The notes beneath the pieces were generated by a model. The model saw only the letters and a program-made list of their open reading frames with translations. It had not been told where the DNA came from and searched no databases. The translations under genes were made by a program, and so were the position numbers. From Poronia punctata (Eukaryota > Ascomycota > Sordariomycetes > Xylariales > Xylariaceae): a DNA stretch of 50,990 nt. How positions within the stretch are numbered: position 1 is the first letter of the stretch; each line of letters starts with the position of its first letter. The stretch lies in NCBI GenBank assembly GCA_022579005.1, contig MU401698.1, positions 1-50,990 on the forward strand, in the 5' to 3' direction. Shown here in pieces: positions 46,844-50,990 of the stretch.

Positions 46844-48782
46844 TTATTTAAAACTAATTATTTTATATAAGTTTATAAATATAAAAAGATTTATTTATAA
46901 ACCTTTATAATTAGGTTATAATATTATAAATATCTTTACTATATTAATAAATAACAATAAGGTTGCTTTTATTATTTAACTTATAAGTAAAGCTTTTAAC
47001 AATATATTTAATTTATTATATAACTTAAATATACTTTAATACTTTTATTATATAGGTAAAATAAGTATAAAACTATATACTATAATTAATATACCTTATA
47101 TTAGTTTTTAACCTTTAAATATAAGTACTTTTAATAAAATATAAATTAGTTAGCTTTAAATAAATAAGCTACTTAGTTAGCTATTATTATTAATTAATTT
47201 ATAACCTATAACTTATTACTTAGTTTTATACTGCTTTTTAAGCTATTTTAAATAGTTTACTTATTAACTATTTATATAAAACAATAATTATTAACTTTTA
47301 TAATTATTATTTTATTATATATTTATATATTTTAATAGCTTTAATTTTTTATAGTAAAAAAATAAAAATTATAACACTATATTTAATGACTTTATCTTTT
47401 TTATAATATATATATATATATATATATATTACTTTATTACTTAATGTTTATAATTATAAAATCTTTATTAGCAGTTTAGCAGTTATATATAAAAGGTTTA
47501 CTTGTTGCGTAACTAGAAGCTTTAGAGGTATAATTAAACCTAAGTTTATAAGGTATATTTTAAGTGCGTAATATTATATATATATATATTTATTTTATAG
47601 CTAAAGTTAAGTATATAAGTATAAAGTATAAGTTGTTGAAAATATATAAGTACGTTTATATGGTTTTTTAAAGCATTAGTTTAAGCAAGTATATATTTTA
47701 GTTTAGTTTTAGTTTTAATATAAGTATATATTTTCTTTTTTTACTTATTAAGTATATAATATTTAAAGTTTTTATTTTAGTTTTTTTTTATATAATATAC
47801 AGTTTTTTTAAAATATATAAGTTTAAACTTTTAAAGTTTATAGCTAATAGCATATTTTAACTAAGCAAAACATATAAAAAATAAACAAAGTATAGGTTAT
47901 ATATAAACTATTAATAATGTATATACTTTTAATTATTTATTATTATTTTTAAAGTAAGGTGCTATATAGTTATTATTTTTTTTTAGGTTGTAATTAAAGT
48001 ATAAAAAAAAAAACTAATATTAAGTTTTTTTTAAGTTAGTAGTACTTTATATTTTTAAAGTTTTTATAATATATTATTAAAAAAGTATTATATAGTTATA
48101 ACTATAAAATAAAATGTAAGCTATAAAGTTTAATTAGTAAATATTTAATATTTAGTTATATATAAAGTTAAAATAGTATAGTATTATAATTTAGTATAAA
48201 ATATAAAATAATTAAGTAAAAATAAAAATTAGTAAAAGGATTATTATTATTATTTACTTAAAAAAACTATTACGTAATTATTTTTACTTTTGCTATAATA
48301 AGTTAAGCATATTAATAGTGCTAGTTTTAAACTTTTAAATATAAGCTTAAGCAACTTTGCTTTACTTTTTAGTATATATTTTACTTTAAAGTTTTAAAGT
48401 CTTTTTACTTTAAATTTTTAAACCTTTTTTAAGTTATATTTTTATTTTTTATTAGTAGTTTTATATTTATTATTTTATGTTTATAAAGTTAAATATATTT
48501 TTTTTAAAGCAAGTTATTATTTTTAGCTTTATATTTATTTTTTATAGTATTTTTATTTATTAATTTAAAGCTGTAAAGGCGCTTGTAATTATATATGCTA
48601 TTTTTGTTGCTTATTTTTTTGTTTTTTTTATAAAGCTTTATAATTTTATAATTTTTAAAAATGTTAATATTTTTTATAATATAATTTTTAGCGTTATAAT
48701 AGTAGCAGCGTTATAGTTGCATATTTTATATATAAGTAAAGCATGCTTTATTATTTAGTTTAACATATAAGCAGCAAGTAAA
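46844..48782. other. AT-rich, nothing identifiable
   Basis: It includes a (TA)n run at about 47405-47429. No frame, RNA gene or shared repeat was recognised. Confidence 0.4.
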
Positions 48783-49490
48783 AAAAGGGTTTAAATTATA
48801 TTTTTTAATAGTATATTAAATATAATATTTATTAACGTTAGTGCTAGTAAAATAAATAAAATAAGCTTAAAAGTAAGCTTTATTTAATTAGATTTTTATA
48901 ATAAATTTTTAAATATTTTATATTATAATGTTATTATATTAGCTAACATAGATTTTAAAGTTATTAAATAAATTATAAATATTTTAGCGCTTAAGTTTTT
49001 ATATAACTAAATTAGTAGTTAAATTTATAGTATTTATATAAAAATACGTATACTTATAGCTATTTTAAGTAGTGCTTTTTTTATTTTAGTAATATTTTAA
49101 AATTTTATATATATATTATCTTTTTTAATAAAAATAAGTAATTTAGTTTATTTAAAAGCAATAGTAGTTTTAAAATCTAGTTAGTTTTATTTATTGCTAT
49201 AAGCAGCAGCTTATAATTTAGCTATTAATATAATAAAGTTTAATTATAAAAATTTTAAATGCTTTTTAGTTAGTTTTTAACTATAATTAAAATTAATATA
49301 TATTAAAGCGTAATATATAAAATGTTAGTTTAAATACTTATAAGTTAATATATATATAAATAATTTATACTTTAGTACTTAAGTAAAGTTAATTAGCGCT
49401 AATATAAGTAATATAAATAAGCGTTTACTTATATATTATAATATGCTAAATATTATAATTAAAATTATAAAATAAAAATATTATAAATAG
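48783..49490 (+). pseudogene. Unidentified coding relic, plus strand
   Basis: The frame with codons at 48783 reads through about 235 codons with about 15 stops, all TAA or TAG. Examples are LDFYNKFLNILYYNVIILAN at 48888-48947, IRILIAILSSAFFILVIF near 49044-49097 and KRLLIYYNMLNIIIKII near 49419-49469. Stretches of 25-30 codons without a stop are unusual at this base composition. The translation is rich in Leu, Ile, Asn and Lys and may have had repeated hydrophobic helices or leucine-rich segments. I know no family that fits. It could also be chance. Confidence 0.3.
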
Positions 49491-50990
49491 TAAATTAATT
49501 AAAATAGTAGTAGTAAAATTAGTAATAAAAATAAAAAAATATAAAATAAAAAGTTTATAAAATTAAAGTTGTTAAATATAAATTAAGTTAAGTATAATTA
49601 ATATTAAGCTAAAATAGCTAAGTAACTTATTTATTTAAAAAAAAGTAATTATATATAAAATAAATATAATTAGTTAAAGTTTAAAATAAATATTTACTTT
49701 ACTTATATATAGCTTTATAGTACAATTTATTTTATATATATATATACTTATATAAAAAAATAAATATTTTAATATATTTAAATCTAGCTATATATTTTTT
49801 TTATTTTTAAGTATATTATAATAGCTTAGTATTATAGCTATTTACGCTGCTTTTTTTTGTTAATAATTTATATATTATTATATAAGTACAAAGTAATGTT
49901 GTACTGTTTTTTTTTAATATATAGTGTTGCTATATTTAAAAATAAACAAATAAGTTTAAAAGCTAGTTTAAAAGTAGTTTTTTTATTTAATTTAAATTTT
50001 TTATTTTAAAAATATTTAGTTTATATTAGTATTTAAGTACTTTTTTTAGATTATATATTATATATTTGTTTTTAATTTAAATTAAAAAAATTAAGTTTAA
50101 TACTTAAATATATTTAAAATAGCTTTAGTATATTTTAAAGTAAAGAAAATAATTTTTTAGTTTGTTACTAATAAAGCACTGCTTTTATATAGCTTTTATA
50201 TTAAACTATAATATATGTTTATAAATAACTTAACTTAAAAAAATAAATATAATATAATTTTAACTTTTTTTATTTCTTTTAGCTTTTTTATTATTTATTT
50301 TTTTTATAATCTTTTATAGTTTTTTTAATTGCTAGTCTTGCTATAACTTATATTAAGTTTTTTTAGCTTTAATTTAAAACGTAAATAATAGTAGTTAAAA
50401 TAGTAAAAATATTAGCTTAAAAAATAAGTACTAACTAGTTACTATTTAATATTATTACTTATTTAAAATTTAAGCTTATTAGTATTATTTAGTACTTTTT
50501 TAATTTTATTATTTTTATTTTTATTTAATAATTTTAAAGTATAGTGTTTATAACGTTTAGCAACTTTTGCTTAAAAGTAAAAAAAAACATATTTTATTAT
50601 ATAGTATTGCTGCTAAGTAGCAAAGTGTAAATAAAAATAATTTTACTTTTAAAATTGTATATTAATTATTATATAGTATAGCATTATAGTTTTAAAAATA
50701 AATAAAAAAAGTAGTAAAGTAGTATTAGTTTAATAGTAAAAAGCAAAAAAAAAATTTAATAATATTATTATTAACTTAGTTAACGTAACCTATATAAATA
50801 TAAACTTTTTAATTAAAAAAGGTAAAGTATATATTTTGCTTAACTACTTTTATTATAAGTTACTTTTAAAAAATACGTTGCTATAATATTTTAAATATTT
50901 ATATTTTATATAATTTTAAAAAAAAAGTTATAAACTGCTTAAGTATTAAAAATTTTAATAAAAACGTTTTTATTTTTTATTAAAATTATA
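49491..50990. other. 1.5 kb AT-rich, nothing identifiable
   Basis: Heavily mutated to the end of the window. No frame or repeat was recognised. Confidence 0.4.

Noticed and set aside
1..50990. Mitochondrial, plasmid or apicomplexan/Dictyostelium-type AT-rich DNA
   Set aside because: Nested Gypsy elements, transition-only divergence between copies and fungal-type introns fit a fungal nuclear AT isochore; no tRNA, rRNA or respiratory genes are present.

Overview
The window is almost certainly nuclear DNA from a filamentous fungus, most likely an ascomycete, in a gene-free AT isochore destroyed by RIP-like hypermutation (C to T on both strands). I cannot name the species. Every piece of evidence points to transitions: repeated copies inside the window differ mainly by C/T and G/A changes, coding relics carry Gln-to-stop, Asp-to-Asn, Glu-to-Lys and Cys-to-Tyr changes, and surviving cytosines sit almost only after A or G. 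I see no intact protein-coding gene and no tRNA, rRNA or CRISPR array. The three longest open frames are chance openings or a translated tandem repeat.

Layout. 1-6570: a degraded, unidentified plus-strand gene whose main clue is nine short intron relics (about 42-60 nt), each carrying a doubled TACTAAT branch-site-like motif. 6571-6830: a 40-bp tandem repeat. 6861-9317 and 11808-14354: two copies of a large array of short TATAGCTA-type units arranged as an asymmetric inverted repeat (about 0.35-0.4 kb arm, then a 2 kb arm in opposite orientation). The outer edges (about 6830-7060 and 14200-14480) kept their GC and show the pre-mutation sequence. 9490-9662 holds a third short piece of the array. 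14481-21000: unidentified AT-rich DNA, with one copy of a 0.66-kb dispersed repeat (17953-18612) and a minus-strand lysine-rich coding relic (19677-20033). 21001-21396: a 9-bp tandem repeat broken by an assembly gap.

23542-38848 is the best-resolved part: a Ty3/Gypsy-type LTR retrotransposon (LTRs of 236 and 235 bp, TTTTT target duplication) into which a second Gypsy element (24578-32507, 196-bp LTRs, perfect TAAAG duplication) is nested in the same orientation. Both pol regions can still be read through stops. In both, the reverse transcriptase DD box reads NN, and the integrase D-35-E pair keeps its exact 35-residue spacing but reads N-35-K.

39871-43909: a direct duplication of about 1.6-1.7 kb (blocks A and B), each ending in a copy of the 0.66-kb repeat. 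Block A has a 7-bp tandem array running into a second gap. 43910-50990: AT-rich DNA with a 63-bp direct repeat, a less mutated patch near 46400 and one unidentified plus-strand coding relic (48783-49490).

The most unusual signal is the mutation context: loss of C after a pyrimidine (TpC, CpC) is stronger than loss of CpA, the classical RIP target. All alignments and counts here were done by eye.
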